Origin: Glaciecola sp028401415
GTDB lineage: Bacteria > Pseudomonadota > Gammaproteobacteria > Enterobacterales > Alteromonadaceae
Assembly (NCBI RefSeq): GCF_028401415.2
Contig: NZ_CP171821.2
Coordinates: 1,922,001 to 1,986,000, forward strand
DNA length: 64,000 bases
Direction: 5' to 3'
The notes below the pieces were generated by a model. It made no database searches, was not told the DNA's origin, and saw only the letters and a program-made list of their open reading frames with translations. The stretch's first letter is position 1. Each line of letters begins with the position of its first letter. Both the position numbers and the translations under genes were made by a program. Shown here one piece after another: positions 55,668 through 62,427 of the stretch.

Positions 55668-56200
55668 TCTCCATGCCCGGTGGCGCTGACAGCGGTGGTA
55701 CTAAGGCTGCCAGCTTACTAATGAAGTCAAGCGGCGAGAAGAACACGTGAGTTTAATCCGGTTACCGGTTCCGTCTTTGTAGGGAGTCTTGAGTTCATAT
55801 CTGACATTGCCTTTGGCGGTTAAGCTTAATCGTTTTTCGCTGACTGCTGGCCTTGCAATATATCTGCAAAGGCGCTCTAGTTTTTCTGTTTGATGAGTAT
55901 CGGCGAAATACTTTCACGAAGTGCCAGCATGTAAACTAAAACCGTCTATTTTTGCTAATTGCCCATAGTTATCTTCATCTTTTGCGGGCAAAGTTTGTAA
56001 CGTAAGTACTTTTTGCCAATATTCTTTCCAACGGCAATGCGATAACTTACTGAGGCTGCTTGTAAGTGCAATAGTCCATCTTCGTCTTCTAGCGGTAAGT
56101 CCAAAAAAGCACTTTCTGAATCTCGCTCAATTATCCCCGCCTTTTCCAAATACGCGGCAATTCGATGACTGATAATGTGGACAAGTTGTTCCATGTATTT
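55668..56200 (-). pseudogene. IS91-family transposase, C-terminal remnant
   Basis: Minus-strand frames give HIISHRIAAYLEKAGII and VSYRIAVGKNIG, then after a one-base shift KVLTLQTLPAKDED and GFSLHAGTS, then KLERLCRYIARPAVSEKRL and RYELKTPYKDGTG, and finally FFSPLDFISKLAALVPP. All are C-terminal landmarks of IS91/IS801-type Y2 transposases. Several stops and frameshifts show decay. The catalytic HUH/Tyr portion is absent. The N-terminal part is at 57652-57972 on the same strand. Confidence 0.8.
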
Positions 56201-56370
56201 ATGGCTTGGCGCTCTAACGCAACTGAGCCAGCTTCCAGCCCCAGTTCCGCCAAAAGGGCTTGTGGGTCATGGACTTGATTGTCATAAAAACTAATGTCAA
56301 CTACCTCTGGCCGCAGACTCTCTTTGCTTTCTTTCCCGTATGCAAAGGAGAGGCGCTGTACATCAATCAT
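56201..56370 (-). pseudogene. Unrecognised gene fragment fused to IS91 remnant
   Basis: The frame starting at ATG 56370 reads MIDVQRLSFAYGKES and PEVVDISFYDNQVHDPQALL for about 57 residues, then runs into DNA whose other frame is IS91 transposase. The first part looks like real protein, but I cannot name the family. It is probably the 5' end of a gene cut by the IS91-related rearrangement. Confidence 0.45.
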
Positions 56371-56525
56371 CTGGAAATCCTTGTTCTGCTTAGATGCTGT
56401 GACTATCTCTTTTAATTTGAGCGAATACGTTTTAACTGCAACTATCGTTTTATGTCTGTCGTAAGGGTGGTTAGGTACGTAAATTTACTGCCGGCAACAC
56501 TGATAAATATCATAAGGATAATGCG

Positions 56526-57383
56526 ATGAAAGCATCAAAATTAAAGCTTGGAGCAGTACTACTATTCATGTGGACAAGCGCTTCACATGCAGGTCTTATA
56601 GCAACATTTAACGAGCAAGGCCTTACAGCCGCAGACCTACAAGAAACCGTGGATGAGTTTAGAGACGCACTCGGGCCAAACAATGGAAACTCCCCAGTAA
56701 ACGGCGATCCAAACGGTCGTCGCCAAATTGACTGGGATGCATTGCCTGATGGCTTAGCTGATCCAAACCTTTTCCCGGGTGATTTCTTTAACGGGGACAG
56801 TGCTCCGCGTGCTAGAGGCATTGAATTTGAAGCCACTGGAGATACCACAGGGTTTTTAGTTTCTTCCACAGCGGCATCTGGTCAACCAATTGCGTTTGGA
56901 TTTGACCGATTTCTTCCTCGATTTAGTGAAGAAAGGCTCTTTTCCCCAGTGGGTGGCACTACCTTCGATATCAATTTTTATGATCCCAGTGACCAAACAA
57001 CTCAAGCAACGGTTAGAGGCTTCGGGGCTATATTTTCTGGACTCGATTTTTTAGATACAGCACAAATGCAATTCTTAAATCTAGCGGGAGAAATTATTGG
57101 TTCAGTTAATCCATTGGGCACTCAGGATTTTGACTTGACGTTTGCTGGACTTATTTTTGATACGCCTGAAGTCGCAACTGTTAGAGTTTCAGGTGGTAAT
57201 CGCTTTTTATCCGAAAACGGAGTGTTTGAAGGTGGAAGTGGGGATGGGTTTGCATTTGATGATTTTATATTCGGCGAACCCATTGCTGTACAAAATGTGA
57301 ATGCATCTTCACCAAGCGCTGCGGCGCTATTGTTTAGTCTAATTGCCTTTGCGACATATCGTAGAAGCAGGCTAGCAGCTTAG
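56526..57383 (+). CDS. Exported protein with PEP-CTERM-like tail, 285 aa
   Basis: Signal peptide LGAVLLFMWTSASHAG, a beta-rich body with few charges and no known domain, and a C-terminal end of SSPSAAALLFSLIAFATYRRSRLAA type: Ser-Pro motif, hydrophobic helix and Arg-rich tail. This resembles a PEP-CTERM sorting signal with the Glu missing. Ribosome site AAGGATAATG. No sigma-54 match was seen upstream, unlike the gene at 14343. The gene sits between the two halves of an IS91-type transposase, so it may have been carried there. Confidence 0.75.
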   Translation: MKASKLKLGAVLLFMWTSASHAGLIATFNEQGLTAADLQETVDEFRDALGPNNGNSPVNGDPNGRRQIDWDALPDGLADPNLFPGDFFNGDSAPRARGIEFEATGDTTGFLVSSTAASGQPIAFGFDRFLPRFSEERLFSPVGGTTFDINFYDPSDQTTQATVRGFGAIFSGLDFLDTAQMQFLNLAGEIIGSVNPLGTQDFDLTFAGLIFDTPEVATVRVSGGNRFLSENGVFEGGSGDGFAFDDFIFGEPIAVQNVNASSPSAAALLFSLIAFATYRRSRLAA

Positions 57384-57399
57384 CACTAATGCAAGAGTC

Positions 57400-57434
57400 A
57401 AAGCCTCATTCCTTGTGGTTAGGTGTGAGGCTTT
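57400..57434 (+). terminator. Intrinsic terminator after the PEP-CTERM-like gene
   Basis: AAGCCTCA (57401-57408) pairs with TGAGGCTT (57426-57433) around a 17-base loop, then TT. It begins 18 bases after the stop. Confidence 0.65.
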
Positions 57435-57651
57435 TGAGTTCGCTGATTTTGAGAGGAAAATCATCGTTAAACTTGGGTTGGGGAGCCCAAGGAGAAGCAC
57501 CCATTTTAATTTGAGGCTGGGAGTCGATTACTCTTCGTCCGAAAGGCCATGACCAAGACCAGCCGTATTTGACAATACCATTAATTGTGCGCTTCTCGAT
57601 ACATGGCTTTCAGGGATCACTCTTAGGCACCAAAATCAAAATCTCTTTGGA
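57435..57651 (-). other. Junction DNA with a short open frame of unknown origin
   Basis: Between the terminator and the IS91 N-terminal piece, the minus strand has an open frame of about 65 codons (about 57413-57610) with WSWSWPFGRR and ASPWAPQPKFNDDFPL. It has no start codon or ribosome site and overlaps the terminator. It may be a decayed gene end carried with the IS91 DNA, or chance. Confidence 0.3.
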
Positions 57652-57972
57652 TTATATAGTCATTAATTTGCGTTGTATGCAGTGATTCAGACAGCTAGGG
57701 CAGAAACCACGCTTTTTACAGCTAAACGCGACCAGTTTTTCGCGTTTGCAATTGTCACAAACTACACGAAGAAAACCATGTTCAAGACGACCACACTTAA
57801 GAAATTCTTCAAACTCTTTTTCTACATGCTGTGGTAGCGACTTTCCTTGATGCGAAAGTTGCTCTAGAAACTCTGGATAATGATGCTCAACCAATTGATA
57901 AAGCAACGTTTGCTCTGGTCGGTGGCGTTTATAGGTACGAGAGTGATTCTCTAGCAATGACGTCCTTGCCAA
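57652..57972 (-). pseudogene. IS91-family transposase, N-terminal zinc-binding remnant
   Basis: The 106-residue frame contains PEQTLLYQLVEHHYPEF, GKSLPQHVEKEFEEFLKCG, LEHGFLRVVCDNCKREKLVAFSC-type Cys pairs and KKRGFCPSC, which is the N-terminal zinc-binding domain of IS91/IS801-type transposases. After CPSC the sequence departs (LNHCIQRKLMTI) and stops, so the element is broken here. Same strand as the C-terminal remnant at 55668-56200. Confidence 0.82.
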
Positions 57973-58224
57973 TAATATTTTTGTTTATTTTGCTGGTAAT
58001 GTTTAAGTTTAGCTACTGGATTTAGTATCTGAATTTGCACAGCACTAAGTGTCCGGTATGCGAACAAACCGGAAGCACAAATTATTGAATAGTCGACAAG
58101 CATTCTTACAGAATTTAGACAAACGCTTACACTTCTACGAAAAATTAACAAGTATACTCGAAAAATAGTCAAAGTCGCTCGTTTATTAGTTACTGATAAA
58201 CGAAACAATATTCAAAGGAAAATT

Positions 58225-58332
58225 ATGAACGCCACTTTTGGTATTTATCATAAAAAAAATATCTTCAAGCTTGCTTCAATATTACTGCTAAGTATATTTG
58301 TAATTTTAATTAGTGTTGCGCTGTTGGCTTGA
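58225..58332 (+). CDS. Small hydrophobic peptide, 35 aa
   Basis: ATG 58225 has a strong AAAGGAAAATT ribosome site. The peptide has a charged start (IYHKKNIFK) and one membrane helix (LASILLLSIFVILISVALLA), then stops. The stop codon lies at the left edge of the IS3 remnant, so it may be the 5' end of a larger membrane protein cut by that element, rather than a true small protein. Not similar to anything I recognise. Confidence 0.45.
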   Translation: MNATFGIYHKKNIFKLASILLLSIFVILISVALLA

Positions 58333-59010
58333 ATCCTCATCGGCCTTCTTTGCAAAAGAAATGAAGTAAGGTTTGGTTTCATTGAAGGTGAGTCAAAGCA
58401 CTACACAACGGCTTTGTTATGCAAAGTCATGAAGGTCAGTCGCTCTGCTTATTATGACTGGAAAAAGCGCCCTGGCAAGTTAATACCCATGGAAGAACTC
58501 AAGCTGCGTCGAACAATGAGAACGTTATTTAAGCGCAGCAGAGAAAGCTTAGGCAGTCGAGAGATGATGAAGAAACTACGCAAAGAAGGCTTTAATATTG
58601 GTCGTTATCGTGTACGCAAGCTGATGCAGCAAATGCAATTTGTGGTGCGTCAGCGAGTTGCCTACAAAGTGACCACTAAACGCAAACACAGTGATGCGGT
58701 GGCAGATAATTTGTTAAACCAAAATTTCAACCCTACAGGCCCTAATCAGGTGTGGGCTGGTGATGTGACCTATTGTCGCACCGCAGAGGGCTGGATGTAT
58801 CTTGCGGTCGTTATGGACTTGTATTCGCGCCGTATTGTCGGCTGGCACGCTGATAAGCGTATGACAACGGACTTGGTATGCAAGGCGTTGGTTAAGGCCT
58901 ATAACCTTCGTCAGCCAACTGCGGGTTTAGTTTTTCACAGTGACAGGGGCTCTCAATATACAAGTAAGCAGTATCGCTGCTTGCTCCACAGCTTCAATAT
59001 GCGCTCAAGC
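58333..59010 (+). pseudogene. IS3-family transposase orfB, 5' part (with orfA tail)
   Basis: Frame seen from the orfA/orfB overlap through LCKVMKVSRSAYYDW, KRPGKLIPMEELKLR, HTH_21-like RESLGSREMMKKL, and the integrase core with first Asp in VWAGDVTYC, second in FHSDRGSQY. It runs in frame to MRSS at 59010, where the IS66 left end begins and makes a chimeric tail (VSDHFRPFFTTV). The third catalytic residue is on the other side of IS66. Confidence 0.88.
59003..59010. repeat. Target-site duplication of IS66 (partner 61661-61668)
   Basis: GCTCAAGC is present directly before the left end (59003-59010) and directly after the right end (61661-61668). Eight bases is the duplication length known for IS66-family elements. 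Removing the IS66 and one copy restores the IS3 orfB reading frame. Confidence 0.95.
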
Positions 59011-59018
59011 GTAAGCGA

Positions 59019-59354
59019 TCATTTTAGACCGTTCTTTACAACCGTTTGATTTAGGTCTAGTGGTGCAGCGCTAATATGCCTGACTATGCCTGCCGGTACT
59101 TTGTGATGTGTTTTTGCGTTGTCGTTGGCAATCAACACCGTTTTTCGGTTTTTCTTAAGTAACGTGCCGGTGACCGTCGTGCCGTCATGAGTAAATTGCA
59201 CTTTCATACCAGGTCGTAAGATGGCAATCGCGGCTTCGTCTTGCTGCTTTTGCAGGGTATCGATGCGCTCACATACAAATTGATTGAGTATATATAGTTG
59301 GTCAATGGATAAATGGCTGATGTCTATCGTGGTTTTGATGTCTTTATTTGTCAT
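59019..59354 (-). CDS. Fourth IS66 frame, accessory protein, 111 aa
   Basis: It starts 7 bases after the tnpC stop on the same strand and ends inside the left terminal repeat region. N-terminal helix (DISHLSIDQLYILNQFVCERIDTLQ), then a small beta barrel-like part (ILRPGMKVQFTHDGTTVTGT, KNRKTVLIANDN). The second half resembles small KOW/SH3-like nucleic-acid-binding folds, but I cannot name the family. Extra genes after tnpC occur in some IS66 elements; the role is unknown. Confidence 0.7.
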   Translation of the reverse strand: MTNKDIKTTIDISHLSIDQLYILNQFVCERIDTLQKQQDEAAIAILRPGMKVQFTHDGTTVTGTLLKKNRKTVLIANDNAKTHHKVPAGIVRHISAAPLDLNQTVVKNGLK

Positions 59355-59361
59355 GGTGTGC

Positions 59362-60945
59362 TTACTTTTCTATATCTGAGCGCAGGCGTTTGTCTGCGAA
59401 CAGGACTTTCCAGCGTCGAGGGGTTAAATCGATAACGTCTTTTGCCGGATGTTGTGAGACGCGCTGCAGTACATCCACCAAGTAGTGATACGGATTGATG
59501 TTGTGTAATTTGCACGTCACGGTGAGTGTATGCAAGACGCCAAGCTGTTTTGCGCCTAGTTCACTCCAACAGAACAAGTGATTCTTTCTTCCCATAGGGA
59601 TAACGCGCAGGGCTCTCTCCAAGTGGTTCGTATCGATGCTGACTTGCGCATGAGTGAGGTAAGTTTTTAACTCATGATGGCGCTCATAGGCATAAGCAAG
59701 TGCTTTGGTTAACGGGTCTTTAGGCAGTAATTCAGGTCTCTGGCGCTGCTCGTATATCCATTTGAATAATGCAGTAATGATAGGCTCACTGTGTTTAAGG
59801 CGATATTGCACGGTATCCTCGGCATTAAGTGCCTGTTTTCGTATGTGCGCTTCAATCTTGTATAGCTTTTGTATTTCAGCCAAGGCGTATTGCGCCTCTT
59901 TAGGGTGATAATCCAATGCTTTTTCGAAGTAGCGGCGCGTGTGCGCCCAGCACGCTGCATGGGTAATTGTTTGACCTTGATGATTAAGCGTATCAATGAC
60001 TTGGCTATATACCGCATAACCATCGCTTAACAAGGTGCCGTTAAAGCCTGCTAGTTGCTCCATTGCATGTTGTTTACCGCGAGAAGACGACCAGGTAAAG
60101 GCCACTTCATCTTGCTCACCATACATCGGCCAGAAGTACGTTTGCTTCATTGTTTTTGATGGTTGGCTTGATGTGCGGCTGCGGCGAGTCGAGGATTGTC
60201 GACCCGCCTTCATCGGCGTTTCATCCATACTGATGTTCCCCCCGGTGAGGATATTACTCAGCACGGCGGTAGCAATGGGGGTCAGTAAATCAATCCCTTG
60301 GCTAACATAATTAATTAGGGTAGCGCGTGATAGCGTGACCCCCGATTGCAACATCCGCAGATGCTGACGATGAAGGGGTAAATGATACACGGCTTTATCG
60401 ACCATTAGGCCAGCAAGCAATGATACATCCGCATACGTGCCTTCTAGTATGTTAATCGGTGTTTTAGGCGATTGGATATGTCCGCTGTCTTTGTGCTTGA
60501 GCACATTTTTGCGATAAATGAGAATTTGATAGCTGCCTGGCAGTTGCGCTAAGCGCTGCGTTTCTTTCGTGCCAATGACCTCATAGTTATCTGCATCTTC
60601 ACCTTCAAGCTCCGGACATGGTACATCGATGACTTTTGTCGGTACATCATCAGTAAAGCGAAGACCAGTGTCATTGACGTTATTTTCATCTTTTTGCTTG
60701 ACTGAACGCGCATAGCCTTTGACGGCTTTTTTAGGCGCAGACGGTAAACCTTCATCCTGAGCTTGACCAAACAAGTTGGCTTGGTCAGGATTATCGATGA
60801 TGTGTTTTTCTGATTTGCGCCCAAACAATTGGCGTTTAAACCAGTCAACTTGTTGCTGTAATGCTGCCATTTGCGCACGCACTTTTTCATATTCTTCGAT
60901 AGGAATATGCGTGCTGTTTTGTATACTGGTTGAGGCGCTTTTCAT
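59362..60945 (-). CDS. tnpC: IS66 family transposase TnpC, 527 aa
   Basis: DDE transposase. Seen: N-terminal leucine-rich helix (MAALQQQVDWFKRQLFGRKSEKH), zinc-finger-like middle, ISMDETPMKAG (first Asp), LLSDGYAVYSQVIDTLNHQG and HAACWAHTRRYFEKAL, and NHLERALRVIPMGRKNHLF with the catalytic Glu. C-terminal NPYHYLVDVLQRVSQHP matches IS66_C. Intact. Confidence 0.95.
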   Translation of the reverse strand: MKSASTSIQNSTHIPIEEYEKVRAQMAALQQQVDWFKRQLFGRKSEKHIIDNPDQANLFGQAQDEGLPSAPKKAVKGYARSVKQKDENNVNDTGLRFTDDVPTKVIDVPCPELEGEDADNYEVIGTKETQRLAQLPGSYQILIYRKNVLKHKDSGHIQSPKTPINILEGTYADVSLLAGLMVDKAVYHLPLHRQHLRMLQSGVTLSRATLINYVSQGIDLLTPIATAVLSNILTGGNISMDETPMKAGRQSSTRRSRTSSQPSKTMKQTYFWPMYGEQDEVAFTWSSSRGKQHAMEQLAGFNGTLLSDGYAVYSQVIDTLNHQGQTITHAACWAHTRRYFEKALDYHPKEAQYALAEIQKLYKIEAHIRKQALNAEDTVQYRLKHSEPIITALFKWIYEQRQRPELLPKDPLTKALAYAYERHHELKTYLTHAQVSIDTNHLERALRVIPMGRKNHLFCWSELGAKQLGVLHTLTVTCKLHNINPYHYLVDVLQRVSQHPAKDVIDLTPRRWKVLFADKRLRSDIEK

Positions 60946-60968
60946 GCCGCGAAGTATAGCGAATTCAG

Positions 60969-61304
60969 CTACTTAAGTCGCTTGTTTTGTTTGCCTTTTT
61001 GCCAATAAATACCATCTATTAAACACTGCAGTTGCGCGGCATTGAGCGATAGTTTGCCATCGTTACCCGCCACCTTGGCAAAGGTGCCGCGCTCCAGTCG
61101 TTTTGACCACAAACAGTACCCACCTTGATGATAATACAGCACCTTCATCATCGTGCGTTTACGATTCACAAACACAAACCAATCGCCTGCATGCGCAGGC
61201 AGTTGCATCTGGTGTTTCACCAAGGCCGCCAAGCCGTCAAACTGTTTGCGCATATCGGCAATGCCCAAATACAACCAAATGCGTGCATTGGTAGAGGACA
61301 ACAT
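60969..61304 (-). CDS. tnpB: IS66 family accessory protein TnpB, 111 aa
   Basis: The sequence RIWLYLGIADMRKQFDGLAALV and WFVFVNRKRTMMKVLYYHQGG followed by LWSKRLERG is the conserved IS66 Orf2 (TnpB). Required for transposition in IS66 elements. Start overlaps the tnpA stop (ATGA). Confidence 0.95.
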   Translation of the reverse strand: MLSSTNARIWLYLGIADMRKQFDGLAALVKHQMQLPAHAGDWFVFVNRKRTMMKVLYYHQGGYCLWSKRLERGTFAKVAGNDGKLSLNAAQLQCLIDGIYWQKGKQNKRLK

Positions 61305-61576
61305 CAGCCATCAGTACTCATATTCAGCACGACACCGTTTGGTAGCGTTAGCTCAATTTGCCATTGGCGCGTTTCTGGCAAGGCCATTGACTTCGTATCA
61401 ATCGGCAACCACTGAGATGGCGCTTGCGCTAAGTGACTGTCACTGCGCTTTTTGCGTTGCAGGTAAAACGTAGATTGATTGATGTTGCGCGACTGACAAA
61501 ACTGCTGGATTGTCATCTCGCTAACGGCTTGCTCGTCGATGAGGCGTTGCCATTCTTCACTTGTTCGTCTGGTCAT
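61304..61576 (-). CDS. tnpA: IS66 family accessory protein TnpA, 90 aa
   Basis: Small helix-turn-helix protein: MTRRTSEEWQRLIDEQ, SEMTIQQFCQSRNINQSTFY and WLPIDTKSMAL near the end. Matches IS66 Orf1. ATG 61576 has GGAGACC upstream; a longer frame to 61600 would start outside the usual site. Translationally coupled to tnpB. Confidence 0.9.
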   Translation of the reverse strand: MTRRTSEEWQRLIDEQAVSEMTIQQFCQSRNINQSTFYLQRKKRSDSHLAQAPSQWLPIDTKSMALPETRQWQIELTLPNGVVLNMSTDG

Positions 61577-61660
61577 TGATAGGTCTCCTGTATTTATCAA
61601 TGACGCGATCTTAAATTATGCTTACGAGTGGGTGAAGAACGGTCTATTTTGATCGCTTAC

Positions 61661-61896
61661 GCTCAAGCATGGGAGATGTAGGTGCGTGTTGGGACAACGC
61701 CGTTGTTGAACGCTTCTTCGGAAGCTTGAAACATGATTGGCTATTTAAGATAAGCCAACCAACACGAGAGCATATGACAAAAGATATTGCTGAATATATG
61801 CGCTATTACAACTTAGAACGGCTTCACAGTGCTAACGGCGACTACTCGCCAGTAGACTATGAAAATTTAGTGAAAAGAGTGTCCGGTTTTAGTTGA
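61661..61896 (+). pseudogene. IS3-family transposase orfB, 3' part
   Basis: After the second copy of the target duplication the orfB frame resumes with MGDVGACWDNAVVERFFGSL, containing the catalytic Glu, and ends RYYNLERLHSANGDYSPVDYE plus VKRVSGFS. Joined to 58333-59010 it makes a complete integrase core, so the two belong to one gene split by IS66. Confidence 0.93.
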
Positions 61897-61899
61897 CCA

Positions 61900-62231
61900 G
61901 AACAGTTAGTAAAAATCAGACTTTAAAGACATTCAATTCAAATTTTTTCAATGAGTATGGGTTTATACCATTTCCGTTTTTTGAGTCACAATCTGAAGAA
62001 AATCTTCTGCGTACGGTGTTAAATAATGGATTCGATATATGGGGGTTTGATCAAGAATACCTGTCCTCTCAAGTTTTTACTGTCCCATTTGTACTAGGCA
62101 AAACTGCCAAGCCGGAAGATATTGAAATAATGCAGCGCTCTCTTGAAAAACATCTAAAAAATTTGCGCAGTAATCCTGAGTATTACATGTTCGAGCAATT
62201 ACTCTCCGATCGCAATTTAATGGATCTTTAA
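61900..62231 (+). pseudogene. 3' fragment of an unrecognised gene next to IS3 right end
   Basis: The frame continues straight out of the IS3 end without a start codon; the first Met in frame is far downstream. It encodes FFNEYGFIPFPFFESQSEE, NGFDIWGFDQEYLSSQVF, and a helical end ending SDRNLMDL. Composition is like a real cytoplasmic protein, but I do not know the family. It is probably the C-terminal part of a gene cut by the IS3 insertion. Confidence 0.5.
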
Positions 62232-62427
62232 AACTACGCTGATAACGAGAGAGTTAATAGCACAAATTACCGATTTGCTTGCGCTAAAGTTGCCAACTTT
62301 AAAATGACACTTCACCCTTCCTTGTGTCAATGTTTGACCAGCAATCAAATAATGTCTCAAATTACTTTCTAAGATATAGTTACAAAATATCTAGTATATT
62401 AATGCCTGCTCAAACCAAGGAAAGTCT

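Larger units (their letters stand above)
59011..61660 (-). mobile_element. Complete IS66-family insertion sequence, 2650 bp
   Basis: Terminal inverted repeats of about 29 bp: GTAAGCGATCATTTTAGACC at 59011 and its near complement ending GATCGCTTAC at 61660, differing at about four of 29 positions. GTAAGCG ends are typical of IS66. Genes in order on the minus strand: tnpA, tnpB, tnpC and a fourth frame. All frames are intact and the target duplication is perfect, so the insertion is recent and the element may be active. Confidence 0.95.
58333..61899 (+). mobile_element. IS3-family element, 5'-truncated and split by IS66
   Basis: Left boundary: only the last codons of orfA remain (AFFAKEMK then stop, 58339-58368), so the left end and most of orfA are lost. 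orfB follows and is interrupted at 59010 by the IS66 element, resuming at 61669. The right end is close to 61899, where TGTCCGGTTTTAGTTGACCA reads as an IS3-type terminal repeat ending in CA. Because the left end is missing, the element cannot move by itself. Confidence 0.85.

Noticed and set aside
58049..58058. Second copy of GTGTCCGGT at the left side of the island as a left IS3 end
   Set aside because: Only about 10 bases match the right end at 61879-61889, in direct not inverted orientation; the true left end is missing because orfA is truncated at about 58333.
57951..58208. Minus-strand frame of 85 residues between IS91 and IS3 pieces
   Set aside because: Low-complexity composition, no ribosome site, overlaps the end of the IS91 fragment and the leader of the small peptide; likely chance.
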